NCBI GenBank assembly: GCA_045537295.1 | Contig: JAZSPG010000042.1 | Location: forward strand, 1-64,000 | Direction: 5' to 3' | Length of the DNA: 64,000 bases | Source: Scatosoma sp045537295 | GTDB taxonomy: Bacteria; Bacillota; Clostridia; Christensenellales; Borkfalkiaceae | Shown here: one piece after another, positions 62,762 to 64,000 of the stretch | How the letters are laid out: the number at the start of each line of letters is the position of its first letter | How positions within the stretch are numbered: position 1 is the first letter of the stretch | Translations under genes and position numbers: made by a program | Notes under the pieces: generated by a model | Databases searched by the model: none | What the model saw: only the letters and a program-made list of their open reading frames with translations | What the model was told of the DNA's origin: nothing

Positions 62762-63847
62762 ATGGCTCTTTCGGACGAAAACAGCGGCGGAACCCAGACC
62801 GTTATGCCCGTGCAACCCATGTATGGCGGCGGATACGGCGGAGGATTCCCCATGATGGGCAACGGCGGCGGCTTCGGCAACGGCTTCTTCGGCGGCGATT
62901 CCGCGTGGCTCCTCCTCCTGATTTTGCTTTGCAATGGCGGATGGGGAATGGGCGGCTTCGGCATGGGCGGCATGATGTGGCCGATGATGATGGGCGGCAT
63001 GGGCGCCGGATACGGGCTGGATTACCTGTACCCGTGGCTCAATAATAGCCAGCACATTTCCGACGGCTTCCGTGACCAGCAACTCAATACCGCCGTGCAG
63101 GGCTTGCAGTCCGCCGTGACTTCCGGCTTTGGCGACGTGCAACTTGGTATCGCTGGCGTCAACCAGAACGTGTCCAACGTCGGCGCGGGTATCCAGCAGT
63201 CGCTTTGCAACGGCTTTTCCGGCGTCAATCTCGGCATGGCGCAAGGCTTCGCGGGCGTCAATTCCGCTATCGCCAACAGCGCCGCGCAGGGAGAAATCGC
63301 CGCCAATAGCCGTCACTCCGCGCTGACCGGACAGCTTTACAACGGCGAAATCAACGCGCTCAATCGCAGTTTCGCGGAGCAGACCGCCAACGCGCAGGGC
63401 TTTAACGGCTTGCAATCCCAACTTGCGCAATGTTGCTGTGACCAGCGCCTTGACAGTTGTCAGACGCGCAACGTGATTCAGGCGGAGGGCGCGTCCGGAC
63501 GCTACGAGGCCGCGAACAACACGCGGGACATCATTACAAACGCAACCGCCAACACGCAAGCCATCCTTGACAAGCTCTGCCAGTTGGAGCTTGACGGCGT
63601 AAAGGGACAGCTTGCGCAAGCGCAACGTGAAAACGTCGCCCTCCAGAACGCCGTAAACATGAGCGCTATGCGGGAATCGCAGACCGCGCAAACGGCGCAG
63701 ATTCTCGCGGGACAGGCGGCGGAAATCGACGGCGTTTACAACCGCCTGAAAAATTGCCCCGTACCGACGGTGCCCGTATACGGAAACCAGAGCATTTTTA
63801 CTTGCCCGAATAACGGCTACGGCGGGTGCGGGTGCGGCGCCGCGTAA
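62762..63847 (+). CDS. Gly/Met-rich conserved phage protein with coiled coil
   Basis: 361 aa (CGAAAGGAACG upstream). Residues 20-95 are Gly/Met-rich (GGGYGGGFPMMGNGGGFGN, then GMGGFGMGGMMWPMMM) with a hydrophobic stretch (WLLLLILLCNGG). From about 100 on are helical repeats (LNTAVQGLQSAVTSGFGDVQLGIAGVNQNV) and a Cys cluster (QCCCDQRLDSCQT). The end is GYGGCGCGAA. A conserved but uncharacterised family of gut phages, possibly structural or membrane-linked. Confidence 0.72.
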   Translation: MALSDENSGGTQTVMPVQPMYGGGYGGGFPMMGNGGGFGNGFFGGDSAWLLLLILLCNGGWGMGGFGMGGMMWPMMMGGMGAGYGLDYLYPWLNNSQHISDGFRDQQLNTAVQGLQSAVTSGFGDVQLGIAGVNQNVSNVGAGIQQSLCNGFSGVNLGMAQGFAGVNSAIANSAAQGEIAANSRHSALTGQLYNGEINALNRSFAEQTANAQGFNGLQSQLAQCCCDQRLDSCQTRNVIQAEGASGRYEAANNTRDIITNATANTQAILDKLCQLELDGVKGQLAQAQRENVALQNAVNMSAMRESQTAQTAQILAGQAAEIDGVYNRLKNCPVPTVPVYGNQSIFTCPNNGYGGCGCGAA

Positions 63848-63859
63848 GGAGGGAGCGTC

Positions 63860-64000
63860 ATGGCGGAATATCTCGCTAATGCTGTGCAGGCGGTTTCCCT
63901 GAACGCGCCTGTCAATTTCACGGCGTCCATTCCGTGCCGTCGCGGGTATATCTACCACGAGGACGAGACCGGAATCTTTATTCTGCGCGGCGTGACCAAT
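63860..64000 (+). CDS. Conserved phage protein, cut by the window end
   Basis: At least 47 aa (AAGGAGGGAG before ATG 63860): AEYLANAVQAVSLNAPVNFT, then IPCRRGYIYHEDETGIFILRG. Beta-rich. In related phages it follows the Gly/Met-rich gene and precedes the family seen at 2-109, supporting a circular layout. Function unknown. Confidence 0.65.
   Translation, partial: MAEYLANAVQAVSLNAPVNFTASIPCRRGYIYHEDETGIFILRGVTN

Overview
This window is almost the whole genome of a temperate, long-tailed (siphovirus-type) phage, or the prophage form of one, from a GC-rich low-GC-lineage Gram-positive host. A gut Clostridia/Oscillospiraceae-type host is my inference. It rests on consistent AAGGAGG-type ribosome binding sites, TTGACA-17-TATAAT promoters, and phage families typical of that group (ERF, Gp157, YopX, DUF551, MuF, Gp20 scaffold, Gp6-like portal, ParB-methyltransferase fusion, BspA-type repeats on the tail). 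The partial gene at the left edge looks like the continuation of the gene block at the right edge, so the molecule is probably circular or circularly permuted and only slightly longer than 64 kb.

Layout. 0-8.4 kb: end of the tail-proximal accessory block, a ribbon-helix-helix (RHH) regulator, then an early operon with a DUF3560 protein, a SNF2-type helicase and an IbrA/IbrB (PAPS-reductase-like/ParB-like) pair. 8.5-13.5 kb: regulated small operons and a complete FtsK/SpoIIIE translocase. 13.6-18.5 kb: large serine integrase, a 12-bp inverted repeat that could be attP, and an accessory cassette (unrecognised 564-aa protein, zinc-finger protein, two minus-strand genes). 18.8-24.7 kb: XRE repressor, divergent control region, many small early genes including a hypervariable-looking repeat protein, a Tad2-like protein, convergent RHH genes and a BRO/KilA antirepressor. 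24.75-25.46 kb: the largest gene-free stretch, with two tRNA-like elements. 25.5-33.6 kb: recombination and replication (Gp157, ERF, replisome organiser, helicase loader, DnaB, RusA). 33.7-59.4 kb: packaging, head, tail and lysis genes. 59.4-64 kb: conserved post-lysis block plus an HNH endonuclease and its RHH gene.

The most unusual signal is regulatory. Several operons start with a strong promoter, then a 100-200 nt structured leader, then an intrinsic terminator placed directly before the first gene. In four leaders (before the FtsK operon, the integrase, the replication operon, and the minus-strand accessory operon) an upstream hairpin carries a loop perfectly complementary (6-9 nt) to the loop of the terminator hairpin. 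The paired sequences differ between leaders but the arrangement is kept. This suggests a family of kissing-loop attenuators. A fifth promoter-terminator unit has no sense gene behind it and shares a loop motif with a neighbouring leader, so it may make a small RNA.

Other notable points: I found no GATC tetranucleotide anywhere on reading the window. A ParB-methyltransferase gene is out of frame at a run of eight Gs near its start, which suggests phase variation. A second methyltransferase copy sits among the head genes and shares an identical 3' end except for 2 versus 6 copies of a 15-bp repeat. The tape-measure gene appears to start at ATT. RHH proteins have recognisable operator repeats inside their own promoters. 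All function names are from reading motifs by eye; no database search was run.
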